Of a DNA stretch of 15,933 nucleotides, positions 1 to 7,588 are shown one piece after another (position 1 is the stretch's first letter; every line of letters begins with the position of its first letter). This DNA is from DATHWB01 sp035544575 (lineage in GTDB: Bacteria > Actinomycetota > Acidimicrobiia > Spongiisociales > ZC4RG35), in NCBI GenBank assembly GCA_035544575.1, contig DATKEC010000025.1, positions 1 to 15,933 of the forward strand. The letters run 5' to 3'. The position numbers and the translations under genes are program-made. The notes beneath the pieces are model-generated. The model saw only the letters and a list, made by a program, of their open reading frames with translations, was not told the origin of the DNA and did no database searches.

Positions 1-1
1 A

Positions 2-178
2 CCCCAGCTCAATTTCAGCCCGGACGGGGGCTACCTGTTGTACCCCGATGCAGGCAACGTGCTCCGCAAGTTCGATCTCGATACCGACCGCATGGTCGAG
101 TTGGCTCGAAGCCGGGTCACCCGTCCGCTCACCGAGGATGAATGCCGCCGCTATCTCGACTCGACGATGTGCGACTGA
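2..178 (+). CDS. C-terminal tail of a WD40-repeat (STAND/BTAD-type) protein, partial
   Basis: The reading frame is open from the left edge and ends at TGA 176-178, giving 58 residues. It begins inside a WD40-like blade: an FSPDG turn is followed by short beta-strand-like stretches and a phrase ending in FDLDTD. The closing segment, VTRPLTEDECRRYLD, resembles the conserved tail of actinobacterial WD40 proteins that carry an N-terminal BTAD or nSTAND ATPase, in which a sensor propeller is fused to a signalling NTPase. This is a family resemblance from memory, and no catalytic residues lie inside the window. The start, the full length and the N-terminal domains lie outside. It is followed by 177 bases without a recognisable gene before the convergent membrane-protein gene. 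Confidence 0.7.
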   Translation, partial: PQLNFSPDGGYLLYPDAGNVLRKFDLDTDRMVELARSRVTRPLTEDECRRYLDSTMCD

Positions 179-355
179 GTGCCGACACATGTCGATGTGA
201 AGTCTCGTACAAGCTGAGGCTCCCCGGGAGGCGGGTCTGAATAGGCATACGGTCCGAGTTGGCTGTGGCCCACGCCTGCACCGCCGGATCGCGGCACAGC
301 CCGCCACGCAGACGGCCGTACGCGTCAGCAACCGAGTCGCGCGGCTAGCCACGTC

Positions 356-1015
356 TCAGGTGGCGCGCGCTGCCCAACCCACCCCAGCGGCGACAGCCCA
401 GACCGGGATCAGCGTTCCGGCGATGGGGAACAACGGGTCGAACAGGTCGATGAACGCGACCGTCGCCGCGGCGAGGCACCACGCGACACCGCCGACCACA
501 CCCAGCGGCATGGTGATGCGGTTGCCCAGGGTGCGGGTCAGTCCACCGGCTGCAGCGAGCGTGACGATGCCCACGCCCCACATGCTGCTGAAGATCGTCT
601 CGTTCCACTTGGCCACCTCATGGACGAGCGCCGGTTGTCCGTCCGCGATCGATTCGGCCCCCAACGCATCGAAGAGGTGCACCGCCATTGACAGCGTGCC
701 GACGACAAACAGCACGCTGACGACGTTCACGACTTGGCGCATGCGGGAATCGAGATCGCCCCGCCTGCGGAGCAACAGGACGGCGGTTGCAAACAGCGCG
801 AACGAGGCCAGCAACAGCACATGCGACGGATACCACATCGGCTGCACGAACATGTCGTAGAGCGTCTCGACCTTGGTGCCCTCGATCCTGGGCTGCGGGT
901 GAATGACACCGCCTGCGAAGAAGGCGATCCCTCCCAGCGCGAGGCAGACGCCGCCGAGCCGCGAGGCGCGGAGCGAGGGTGACCGGCTGGCGCGAGCGTC
1001 TATCGACGCGTTCAT
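356..1015 (-). CDS. six-helix integral membrane protein of unknown function
   Basis: The 219-residue product is mostly hydrophobic. Six membrane segments can be read: about residues 17-37, 53-78, 88-112, 130-152, 158-178 and 186-210. Short charged loops separate them and there is no soluble domain. I chose the ATG at 1015 because GGAGG lies five bases upstream, inside the in-frame ATG at 1027, which would have a poorer ribosome site. The open frame extends further upstream to 1354, but that part overlaps the divergent kinase gene and its composition is arginine-rich shadow. No catalytic motif is visible. The gene is divergent from the two-component pair across about 130 bases, so it may be a regulatory target of that pair, but this is inference. 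DUF998-like proteins have a similar layout, but I cannot confirm that membership. Confidence 0.75.
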   Translation of the reverse strand: MNASIDARASRSPSLRASRLGGVCLALGGIAFFAGGVIHPQPRIEGTKVETLYDMFVQPMWYPSHVLLLASFALFATAVLLLRRRGDLDSRMRQVVNVVSVLFVVGTLSMAVHLFDALGAESIADGQPALVHEVAKWNETIFSSMWGVGIVTLAAAGGLTRTLGNRITMPLGVVGGVAWCLAAATVAFIDLFDPLFPIAGTLIPVWAVAAGVGWAARAT

Positions 1016-1035
1016 GTGGTCCTCCATACCGTGTG

Positions 1036-1069
1036 GTGACTCGGTCAATGGTGGCCGACGACCGGTCAC
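1036..1069. promoter_or_regulatory. imperfect inverted repeat in the divergent promoter region
   Basis: GTGACTCGGTC at 1036-1046 is nearly mirrored by GACCGGTCAC at 1060-1069; the left arm has one extra base. The repeat lies between the minus-strand membrane protein and the plus-strand kinase, where an operator for the adjacent response regulator would be expected. Binding is not shown by the sequence alone. Confidence 0.35.
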
Positions 1070-1114
1070 TCCCGCATCCGTGGACTCCCTGGAGATCCTC
1101 AGGGAAAACCCTCT

Positions 1115-1143
1115 TTCAGGCCCGGCTCGTGCAGCCCTAGCAT
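1115..1143 (+). promoter_or_regulatory. putative leaderless promoter of the histidine kinase gene
   Basis: TAGCAT at 1138-1143 fits the actinobacterial TANNNT -10 consensus and ends six bases before the ATG at 1150. A weak -35 candidate (TTCAGG, 1115-1120) lies 17 bases upstream. There is no Shine-Dalgarno-like purine run before the ATG, which agrees with a transcript starting at or next to the start codon. Confidence 0.45.
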
Positions 1144-1149
1144 CTCGCC

Positions 1150-3162
1150 ATGTCGGCTGCGTTGGAGTCCAGAAAGCCGTCCACGGAGGCCCCCACGACG
1201 GCCCTGGATATTGGCCTCGGAATAGTGGCCCTGCTCGTCGCGATGCTGGTTGGCTACGGGTGGTTCCTCGGCTTCCACGTCGACAACGCCCACAACGGGC
1301 TGATCGCTGCCTCGTTCTCCGCCGTCGGCCTCTACGTCGTGCGGATGCGCCCACGGCATCGCGAGGGCTGGCTGTTCGTAGCCGTCGGCGCGGTCCACGC
1401 CGTCATGTTCTTCGGACGTCAGTACGGCCACGCCGAGGGTGTGCTACCCGCTGCGTCGTGGATCGGCTGGCTCGGCGTGTGGCCCCTACCCCTGGCCATC
1501 GCCTTGACCGGCTGGACCTTCATGGCATTCCCGCACGGCCGCATGCTGTCACCGGCCTGGCGCCGCGCTGGCCTGGCTATGCTCGCTGTCGCCGCCCTCA
1601 TGGCCACGATGTCCGCGCTGTGGCCAGTGGACCACGACCGCATCGGCATGGTTTCACCCCATCCCTTGGAGCTGTCCGGCTCTGAGACGGCCGCGCGGCT
1701 CTGGCCCTACCTCCTGCCGAGCTACGCGCTCTTCCAGGTGCTGTGGACCGCCGCGGTGGTGGTGCGGCTGCGCCGGGCTCGCGGGGACGAGGCACGCCAG
1801 ATGCGCTGGCTGGTCTATGCGACCGTCATGGCCATGGTGCTGCTGGTCGCGGGTCTGGCCGTGTTACGGAGTCCGGTTCCCGGGGCGCTGGTGGTGCCAC
1901 TGATCCCGGTCGCCGCGGGCATCGCCATTCAGAAGTACCGGCTGTACGACATCGATCCGGTGATCAACAAGACACTGGTGATCGGATCCCTGGTGCTCGT
2001 CGTCACGACAGGCTATGTCGCCCTCGTCGTGGGCGTCGGTTCCTTGATCCCGGCAGGTACAGGCTGGCTGTCCCTGCTTGCCACCGCAGTCGTCGCCGTG
2101 GCGTTCGAGCCGCTCCGCCGGCGCGCCCAGATTCTCGCCGACCGGCTCGTCTACGGCCACCGTGCAACACCCTATGAGGCATTGTCCCGGCTGTCGGCGC
2201 AGCTGGACGAGGCGCCGGAGGAGTTGCTCGACGGGATCGCCGCCACGGTCGCCAACGCGGTCGGAGCGACCGAGGTGGTCGTCTGGGTTGGGGAGGAAGC
2301 ACGCCTGCTCCCACAGGCCGGGTGGCCCCACCCACCCGAGCCGTCGGAACCGTCCCGGCTGGGCGAACTGGACCGCGGCGCCCATCGACACGTCCGGCCG
2401 GTTGTCCACCGGGGCACCGTGCGCGGAGCGATCACCCTGCGCAAGCCGGCGGGAGAAGCTCTCACCACCACCGAGGTGCGGCTGCTTTCAGACCTGGTCG
2501 CTCAGACCGGCCTCGTCATCGCCCAGCAGCAACAGGCGCAGGAACTGCAGGCTGCTGCCCGGCGCATCGTCAGCGCCCAGGACGCGGCCCGCCGCAGGAT
2601 CGAGCGGGACCTCCACGACGGAGCCCAGCAGCGCCTGGTGACGATGGGCCTGGAGCTCGGATCACTGGCCGAGCAGGCACAGGCCTCCGGCGGGCCGGAA
2701 TTGGCCGCACGGGTGAAGGAGGTACGAGCGCAGCTACTGGAGACCACTGCCGACCTGCGCGAACTGGCCCGCGGCTTGCACCCGATGGTGCTCACCCAGG
2801 CGGGGCTGGACACCGCGTTGAGGATGCTGGCGGATCGGTCGGCCATCCCCGTCCGACTAACCGTCGCGATTCCCGGTCGCCTGTCCCGCGAGATCGAGGT
2901 GACGGCGTACTACATCGTCAGCGAGGCCCTGACCAACGCAGCGCGCCACTCAGGCGCCGACGTGGTCACAGTCGAGGTCGCGAGGGTCGTGGAAGGACTG
3001 CGGGTGGGGGTGAGCGATGATGGCTGCGGCGGTGCTCGACGACGCCACGGGAGCGGCCTCGAGGGCCTCGCGGACCGGGTCGCCGCAGTTGGCGCCAGGC
3101 TCACGGTCGACAGTCCCGTGGGCGGTGGAACCCGAATCAGGACAGTGCTGCCATGCGCGTGA
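1150..3162 (+). CDS. membrane-bound sensor histidine kinase (HPK7/DesK-NarX type) with GAF-like domain
   Basis: The product is 670 residues. Roughly nine or ten hydrophobic helices fill residues 15-320. One stretch reads KYRLYDIDPVINKTLVIG, a phrase common in multi-TM actinobacterial kinases of this class. A GAF-like sensor region follows at about 340-460. The HisKA_3 dimerisation helix carries the phosphoacceptor in RDLHDGAQQR (His489). The HATPase_c domain has an N-box in EALTNAARHSG (Asn596), a DDGCGG G1 box and a GSGLEGLADRV G2 box near residue 630. By family knowledge it autophosphorylates and passes phosphate to the overlapping regulator. The start is the ATG preceded by a TANNNT -10 and lacking a ribosome site. 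The stop overlaps the next gene's start by ten bases, so the pair is probably translationally coupled. The stimulus is unknown. Confidence 0.93.
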   Translation: MSAALESRKPSTEAPTTALDIGLGIVALLVAMLVGYGWFLGFHVDNAHNGLIAASFSAVGLYVVRMRPRHREGWLFVAVGAVHAVMFFGRQYGHAEGVLPAASWIGWLGVWPLPLAIALTGWTFMAFPHGRMLSPAWRRAGLAMLAVAALMATMSALWPVDHDRIGMVSPHPLELSGSETAARLWPYLLPSYALFQVLWTAAVVVRLRRARGDEARQMRWLVYATVMAMVLLVAGLAVLRSPVPGALVVPLIPVAAGIAIQKYRLYDIDPVINKTLVIGSLVLVVTTGYVALVVGVGSLIPAGTGWLSLLATAVVAVAFEPLRRRAQILADRLVYGHRATPYEALSRLSAQLDEAPEELLDGIAATVANAVGATEVVVWVGEEARLLPQAGWPHPPEPSEPSRLGELDRGAHRHVRPVVHRGTVRGAITLRKPAGEALTTTEVRLLSDLVAQTGLVIAQQQQAQELQAAARRIVSAQDAARRRIERDLHDGAQQRLVTMGLELGSLAEQAQASGGPELAARVKEVRAQLLETTADLRELARGLHPMVLTQAGLDTALRMLADRSAIPVRLTVAIPGRLSREIEVTAYYIVSEALTNAARHSGADVVTVEVARVVEGLRVGVSDDGCGGARRRHGSGLEGLADRVAAVGARLTVDSPVGGGTRIRTVLPCA

Positions 3163-3800
3163 TCGTCGCAGACGACGCGGTGCTGTTCAGGGAAGGGATG
3201 GCCCGGATCCTCACCGAGGTGGGCTTCGATGTCACCGGCCAAGCGCGCAACGGCACGGAACTGATCAGACTCGTCCGACGCGGGGCCCCCGACGTGGTCA
3301 TCACGGACCTGCGAATGCCCCCGGACTTCGCCGACGAGGGGATCGAAGCAGCAGCTGAGATCCGCTCGTTCGCGCCGAATGTCGGCGTGATGCTGTTGTC
3401 ACAGCATGTCGAGGTGCACCACGCCCTGCGACTGATGGACGAGTTCGACGGCGCGGTCGGCTATCTCCTCAAGGACCGTGTGTCGGACTTGAGGGCTTTC
3501 GCCGCTGACGTACGTCGGGTCGCCGCCGGCCATGTCGTGATCGACCAAGAGCTCGTGTCACGGTTGGTCAGCCGGCGTCGTGAACGGGACCCGCTGGCCG
3601 AACTCACCGATCGCGAGCTGCAGGTACTGGCGCTCATGGCCCAAGGTCTGACCAACGCTGCTCTGGCTGAGGAGCTCTTCGTGAGTGTCAAGACCGTCGA
3701 GGGGTACATACGAAGCGTGTTCACCAAGCTCGGACTGCAACCAGGTGAGCGCGAGCACCGGCGAGTGCTCGCAGTGCTGCAGTTCCTGCGTCAGCAGTAG
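3153..3800 (+). CDS. NarL/FixJ-family response regulator with LuxR-type HTH
   Basis: The 215-residue protein has a receiver domain at about 1-120 with the acidic pair Asp7-Asp8, the phosphoacceptor Asp52 in DVVITDLRMP, and the conserved lysine in GYLLKDRV. A linker leads to a LuxR-type helix-turn-helix at about 145-205, seen in LTDRELQVLALMAQGLTN and the recognition region SVKTVEGYIRSVFTKLG. It is the cognate partner of the upstream kinase, since the two genes overlap by ten bases. As in other NarL-type regulators, phosphorylation should promote dimerisation and DNA binding. Its likely targets include its own divergent promoter region near 1016-1150, but that is inference. The residues between the DLRMP phrase and the next helix suggest a PPDFADEG insertion, common in actinobacterial members. 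Confidence 0.95.
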   Translation: MRVIVADDAVLFREGMARILTEVGFDVTGQARNGTELIRLVRRGAPDVVITDLRMPPDFADEGIEAAAEIRSFAPNVGVMLLSQHVEVHHALRLMDEFDGAVGYLLKDRVSDLRAFAADVRRVAAGHVVIDQELVSRLVSRRRERDPLAELTDRELQVLALMAQGLTNAALAEELFVSVKTVEGYIRSVFTKLGLQPGEREHRRVLAVLQFLRQQ

Positions 3801-3814
3801 ATGTCGATAGTCGT

Positions 3815-3889
3815 CACGGTCCCTGGTCGGTGCCGGGGGCCATCGGGCTGCCACGCCCCCGACGTGTTGGCCACCGCCTAAGGACCGTG
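3815..3889. terminator. nested inverted repeats between convergent genes, possible bidirectional terminator
   Basis: An outer pair, CACGGTCC (3815-3822) and GGACCGTG (3882-3889), encloses an inner pair, CGGGGGC (3834-3840) and GCCCCCG (3855-3861), with a 14-base loop. The region lies between the stops of the plus-strand response regulator and the minus-strand hydrolase B. No T-tract follows, so an intrinsic terminator is only one reading. Confidence 0.45.
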
Positions 3890-3897
3890 CCAGATCG

Positions 3898-4962
3898 TCA
3901 GCCTCCGACGCGCGCCAGAAAGCCGTGGAAGGCCGCCTGGAACTCCTGAGGATGGTCGATGTGGGGGCCGTGTCCGGCGTTCTCGATCACGACCTGCGTG
4001 GTGCCTCCGCCGTTGGACTCGTACTTTTCGACGAACCAGCGCATCTGACTCACCATCGGCTGGATGGGATAGACGTCCTCACCCGGGTAGTCGGGGATCA
4101 AGCCCAGCTTGCCCAGATTTCCCATGTCGTACAGCGAGGCATCGGAGACGACCAAGTCGTCGCTCCCCTGCACCCAGAGCAGCGGGGGCTTTGGGTCGAC
4201 GTCGGCCAGGGCGAGGATGTTGGAGTACTTTCCTGACAGGGCGTTGTTGACGCCGCGGGTGCCTGGTGCGAAGCCCGGCCAGTACTCGGAACTTGCCAGG
4301 TCACCGGGAAGGTTGTCCTCGCCGACGGCACACTTGAACAGTTCCTCTACGAAGGCGTCCTCCCTGTCGGTGTCGACCTTGTAGCCCTGTTTCCAATAGA
4401 AGGCGTTCATGAACACCCTGGGGCTCATGTCACTCTCCGAGCTCCGGTCTTCATCTCGGATCCTGTCGAGCACTTCCTGGGGGACGATGGCGGCACCGGT
4501 ACCGGAGTAATCCTCGTTGATCGGTGTGCCCTCCAGGTCGGCGGTACCCCCGAAACCGTGCGGCGGCACGGAGTCGACGAGGGTGATCGAACGCACCCGG
4601 GTCGGATGATCCAAGGCGTACTGCATCGCGGCCAATCCGCCGGTCGACCACCCGACCAGGTGGGCCGTTTCGATGTCGAGGGCGTCCATCAGGGCGTCCA
4701 GATCGTCTGCGAAGTCCCCCATGCCTCGGGTCGCATCCACGGGTTTGGGCTCGGTGCCGCCGAAGCTGCGCAGGTCGACTGCAATCCCTCGGAACCCGTC
4801 GGGAAGGGTTGCCAGCGTCTCGTCCCAGAACAGGGAGGAGGCGATGTTGCCGTGGAGGAAGACCACAGGCTCACCGTCGCCTGCTGTGGCCAGATAGTGG
4901 ACGCGGAGACGGCTGGTGTCGACGTGGTGGGAGCTGACGTTCCCGGGAAGTGAGTAGGTCAT
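3898..4962 (-). CDS. alpha/beta-fold hydrolase B (serine hydrolase)
   Basis: The 354-residue product has a complete alpha/beta-hydrolase pattern. An HGN oxyanion-loop motif lies at 37-39, the nucleophile elbow GWSTGG has Ser106, an acid candidate lies in GSDDLV (Asp268 or Asp269), and the catalytic histidine is His331 in NAGHGPHID. A long insertion between about 140 and 250 is likely a cap domain. The HGN loop recalls haloalkane dehalogenases and epoxide hydrolases, but the nucleophile is serine, so esterase, lactonase or C-C hydrolase activity is more likely. The substrate cannot be inferred. The start ATG overlaps the upstream dehydrogenase stop as ATGA and is preceded by a strong AAGGAGG. 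It is the last gene of a four-gene operon. No signal peptide is visible, so the enzyme is cytoplasmic. Confidence 0.9.
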   Translation of the reverse strand: MTYSLPGNVSSHHVDTSRLRVHYLATAGDGEPVVFLHGNIASSLFWDETLATLPDGFRGIAVDLRSFGGTEPKPVDATRGMGDFADDLDALMDALDIETAHLVGWSTGGLAAMQYALDHPTRVRSITLVDSVPPHGFGGTADLEGTPINEDYSGTGAAIVPQEVLDRIRDEDRSSESDMSPRVFMNAFYWKQGYKVDTDREDAFVEELFKCAVGEDNLPGDLASSEYWPGFAPGTRGVNNALSGKYSNILALADVDPKPPLLWVQGSDDLVVSDASLYDMGNLGKLGLIPDYPGEDVYPIQPMVSQMRWFVEKYESNGGGTTQVVIENAGHGPHIDHPQEFQAAFHGFLARVGG

Positions 4963-6098
4963 TGATCCTCCTTGTTGTCGTGGGGTTGGATGATCTGGCG
5001 GATGGCGTCGCCGTCCGCCAGCAGGTCGAACGCGGTGTTGATCTCGTCAAGCGGTCGGGTGTGGGTGTGAAGACGTTCGAGCGGCAGCTTCCCGCTGCGC
5101 CAGAGACCGACCAATCGGGGGATGTCACGTCCGGGCGAGGCGTCCCCCATATACGAGCCGAGGAGACGCTTCCCTGACCCGGCAAAGGACAACGCCGGCA
5201 CCTCCAGCTTGGCGTCGGGGTGGGGTAGGCCGACCGCGACGGTGGTCCCACCCCGCCTGGTCGCTCCGAGCACGGTGGCGAGAACCGCTGCATGGCCGGC
5301 GGCTTCGACACCGATGTCCACCCCACCGTCTGTCGCGGCGGGAATTGCCTCGGTGGCCTCGTCGGGAACGAAGGCGGCATCCGCTCCTATCTCGATTGCA
5401 AGATCCCGCTTCGCCTCGATCGGGTCGACGGCGAAGACGGGCCTGAGACCTGCGACAACCGCCGACATGACCGCCGCCAGACCCACCCCACCGAGCCCGA
5501 AGATGGCTGCAGACTGACCAGGCCTGGCGTCTGCGGTGTTGACGACTGCGCCATAACCGGTGAGGACGGCGCAGCCGAGCAAGGCGGCGACATGAAATGG
5601 AATGTCGCCTGGGATGACCACCGCGGAGCCACGGTCTACCACGGCATATTCGGCGAATGCCGAGACGCCGAGGTGGTGGTGCAATCTCTCACCCTCGCGG
5701 TGAAGGCGCCGGCCGCCACGGAGCATTGCCCCTGCTTGGTTGGACACCGCGGCTCGTCGACACAGGGCGGGGCGTCCGGTTTGACACTCGGCGCAAAGAC
5801 CGCACGAGGGAACGAAGGTGAACACAACATGGTCACCCTCGTCGGCGCCGACGACGCCTTCGCCCACCTCCTCGATGATCCCGGCCCCCTCGTGGCCCAG
5901 CACCATCGGTGTGGGGCGCGCCCTGTTCCCGTCGACCACAGACAGATCGGAGTGGCACACTCCGGCAGCCAGGACCCTCACCAGCAGCTCCCCGGGACCA
6001 GGCGGATCGAGTTCCACCGGCACGACCGAAAGGGGAGCCGTGTGCGCATAGGGACGCTGTCTGCCGATCTCGGTGAGTACGGCCGCGCGCAGCCTCAT
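4959..6098 (-). CDS. zinc-dependent medium-chain alcohol dehydrogenase
   Basis: The 379-residue enzyme shows both zinc sites of the classical MDR family. Catalytic ligands are Cys48 (CHSD) and His69-Glu70 (GHEGAG), with the third ligand probably the Cys in LLGCAVLTG. The structural zinc cysteines are Cys99, Cys102, Cys105 and Cys113. The Rossmann motif GLGGVG follows at about residue 205. The family oxidises alcohols, or reduces aldehydes, with NAD(P); no specific substrate is indicated. I placed the start at ATG 6098 because it overlaps the TetR stop as ATGA and follows a GGGGAG site. The open frame extends to 6185, but that extra part is arginine-rich shadow of the TetR gene. The stop overlaps hydrolase B, so the three downstream products are probably made in fixed ratio. 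It may act on the alcohol released by one of the hydrolases. Confidence 0.93.
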   Translation of the reverse strand: MRLRAAVLTEIGRQRPYAHTAPLSVVPVELDPPGPGELLVRVLAAGVCHSDLSVVDGNRARPTPMVLGHEGAGIIEEVGEGVVGADEGDHVVFTFVPSCGLCAECQTGRPALCRRAAVSNQAGAMLRGGRRLHREGERLHHHLGVSAFAEYAVVDRGSAVVIPGDIPFHVAALLGCAVLTGYGAVVNTADARPGQSAAIFGLGGVGLAAVMSAVVAGLRPVFAVDPIEAKRDLAIEIGADAAFVPDEATEAIPAATDGGVDIGVEAAGHAAVLATVLGATRRGGTTVAVGLPHPDAKLEVPALSFAGSGKRLLGSYMGDASPGRDIPRLVGLWRSGKLPLERLHTHTRPLDEINTAFDLLADGDAIRQIIQPHDNKEDQ

Positions 6099-6676
6099 CG
6101 GCTCTCCCCGGGCTCGAGACCGCGACGGAGAAGCCTGTACAGATCGGCCCGCACGTCTTCGGGGACGAGGCCGCCTCCGGTCCATTCGGCCCAGCGCATC
6201 CCCAAGAAATAGCCGGCGCCCATGTAAACGAACGCGACCACCTCCGGGTCGAGGTCGATGTCGATCTCACCCCGCACCTGGGCCTTCTGGACTCCCCGCA
6301 CGTAGCCCCTGGCCAGCGTCTCGTAGTACTCCCTGAAGACCTCGGGGGCGACGAACTCTGCTTCGCGGACCACCCGGTACACACCGGGCCGCTTCGACAT
6401 GAGATCGAAGAAGGCATCGAAGCCGGCCCGCTCCACTTCGGCCTGACTGCCTGCGGTGGCGGTGATCGCATCGCGCATGACCGTCCGGACGTCGTCGTTG
6501 ATCGCCCTGAGCACGGCCACGAGGATGTCCTTCTTCGAGTCGAAATGCCGGTAGAAGCTGCCCGTGGCCAAACCGGCCCGGGCAGCTATCTCGGCGACAC
6601 CGGACTCGTGGTAGGACTTCTCGGCGAACAAGGCCTCGGCGGCGATCAGCAGGTCCTGACGCTGTGGGTCACCCAT
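6095..6676 (-). CDS. TetR/AcrR-family transcriptional regulator
   Basis: The 193-residue protein begins with a typical TetR DNA-binding domain. The helix-turn-helix reads VAEIAARAGLATGSFYRHF, followed by DSKKDIL. The C-terminal helical part, about 60-193, is the ligand-binding and dimerisation region. The start is ambiguous: ATG at 6676 or GTG at 6679, both served by GGAG upstream. I prefer ATG. The gene lies inside the operon it probably controls: its start overlaps the end of hydrolase A by eight bases and its stop overlaps the dehydrogenase start by four. TetR proteins usually repress by binding palindromes over promoters and leave DNA on binding a small ligand. A matching palindrome lies upstream of the operon at 7456-7475. 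The ligand is unknown and is likely the substrate of the neighbouring enzymes. Confidence 0.93.
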   Translation of the reverse strand: MGDPQRQDLLIAAEALFAEKSYHESGVAEIAARAGLATGSFYRHFDSKKDILVAVLRAINDDVRTVMRDAITATAGSQAEVERAGFDAFFDLMSKRPGVYRVVREAEFVAPEVFREYYETLARGYVRGVQKAQVRGEIDIDLDPEVVAFVYMGAGYFLGMRWAEWTGGGLVPEDVRADLYRLLRRGLEPGESR

Positions 6677-7454
6677 CACCGGTGCTCCGCCAGAAAGTCA
6701 CCAGAGTCTCGTTGAATCTCTCCGGCTCTTCGATGGGGATCAGGTGCCCAGCATCCTCGAATACGACGAGCCGGGCGTCGGGGATGGCGTCGGCGAGCAA
6801 CCGGCCGTTGTCCATGGGAACGACGCGGTCGGCGTCACCGTGGACGATCAGGGTCGGGACATCGATGGCAGCGGTATCGGCGCCCTTCTCGAGAAACGCC
6901 TCGCAGGCGGCGAACTGAGCCTGCCAGCTCTCCGGTGGGGTCGGGTACTCTAGCCTCGTTTGCAGGAGGTCTTCGTACCGGGCGGGGTGCTGGTCGGTCC
7001 ACCCCGGCCGGAGGGATATGGGCATCGTCGCTCTTGCGTATTCGTCGGGTGGACGGTGCGACTCTGCGAGCCAGCTTGCCCTGGTGTCCTCCGGCACCGG
7101 CTCGTGACCTGGCCCGCCAGCGCTCGTGGAGACCAGGCTCAGGGAACGGACCAGTTCAGGGCGACCAGCGGCGAGGGTCAGGGCCAGGTAGCCGCCCATC
7201 GAGTGGCCCACCACATGGGCCGGCCTCTCCTCGGCCTCGATGACCCGGGCGATGTCGAAAGCCATGTCTTCGATGCCGTAGGGCTCCAGCGGCTTGGGCG
7301 ATCGACCAGCACCGCGGGGATCGACCTTGAGGAGGCGGTACTCGTCAGCCAGCGGGTCCTGTGACCGCCAGAACCACGACGCATAACCCAGCCCGGGGAT
7401 CAGCACCACCGGGTCCCCGGTGCCGACTTCGCTGACGTGGAGATCGACGAGCAC
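6669..7454 (-). CDS. alpha/beta-fold hydrolase A, first gene of the operon
   Basis: With the GTG start at 7454 the product has 261 residues. The oxyanion-loop motif PGLG is followed by the nucleophile elbow VGHSMGG (Ser85). Acid candidates lie in VHGDADRVVP (Asp207 or Asp209) and the catalytic histidine is in DAGHLIP (His237). This is the complete triad of a serine hydrolase; the compact length resembles lactonases and esterases of the PcaD-like type, but the substrate is not known. An upstream in-frame TTG at 7478 would add eight residues. I prefer GTG because the TTG has no ribosome site, while a TANNNT -10 (TAGGGT, 7467-7462) lies seven bases before the GTG. The 3' end overlaps the TetR gene by eight bases. 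The gene heads an operon with TetR, a dehydrogenase and a second hydrolase. Confidence 0.88.
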   Translation of the reverse strand: MLVDLHVSEVGTGDPVVLIPGLGYASWFWRSQDPLADEYRLLKVDPRGAGRSPKPLEPYGIEDMAFDIARVIEAEERPAHVVGHSMGGYLALTLAAGRPELVRSLSLVSTSAGGPGHEPVPEDTRASWLAESHRPPDEYARATMPISLRPGWTDQHPARYEDLLQTRLEYPTPPESWQAQFAACEAFLEKGADTAAIDVPTLIVHGDADRVVPMDNGRLLADAIPDARLVVFEDAGHLIPIEEPERFNETLVTFWRSTGDG

Positions 7455-7455
7455 C

Positions 7456-7475
7456 CGGTTTACCCTAGTGAACCG
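7456..7475 (-). promoter_or_regulatory. operator-like palindrome over the putative -10 of the hydrolase/TetR operon
   Basis: CGGTTTAC (7456-7463) and GTGAACCG (7468-7475) form 8-base arms with seven of eight positions paired and a 4-base spacer. On the minus strand the -10-like TAGGGT lies at 7467-7462, inside the palindrome, and ends seven bases before the GTG start at 7454. The size and position fit a TetR operator that blocks RNA polymerase directly. It would be autoregulatory, as the TetR gene is second in the operon. Confidence 0.55.
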
Positions 7476-7510
7476 CAATTCAGTCTTGTGCTGCAGAAGT
7501 CACTTATCTA

Positions 7511-7541
7511 CATGAGATCCGGTCATGAACCACGATTCATG
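7511..7541. promoter_or_regulatory. cluster of CATGA half-sites upstream of the hydrolase operon
   Basis: CATGA at 7511-7515, TCATGAA at 7523-7529 and TTCATG at 7536-7541 create two overlapping inverted pairs. One is CATGA/TCATG with a 7-base spacer; the other is CATGAA/TTCATG with a 6-base spacer. The cluster lies 57 to 87 bases upstream of the GTG start, where an activator or second repressor dimer might bind. The motif is short, so chance is possible. Confidence 0.3.
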
Positions 7542-7588
7542 TCGCCCGAGCCCGCCGGGCCCGCTCTCAGGCTCTCATGTCGCATCAC

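Noticed and set aside
1101..1112. AGGG-AAAA-CCCT mini hairpin before the kinase gene
   Set aside because: Arms of only four bases are expected by chance.
1015..1354. N-terminal 113-residue extension of the membrane-protein frame
   Set aside because: It is arginine-rich, overlaps the divergent kinase gene, and ATG 1015 has a clear GGAGG site.
6099..6185. 29-residue upstream extension of the alcohol dehydrogenase
   Set aside because: It is arginine-rich shadow of the TetR gene; the ATGA overlap at 6095-6098 is the natural start.
5292..6212. 306-residue plus-strand frame opposite the dehydrogenase
   Set aside because: Typical high-GC antisense shadow of a gene with intact zinc ligands on the other strand.
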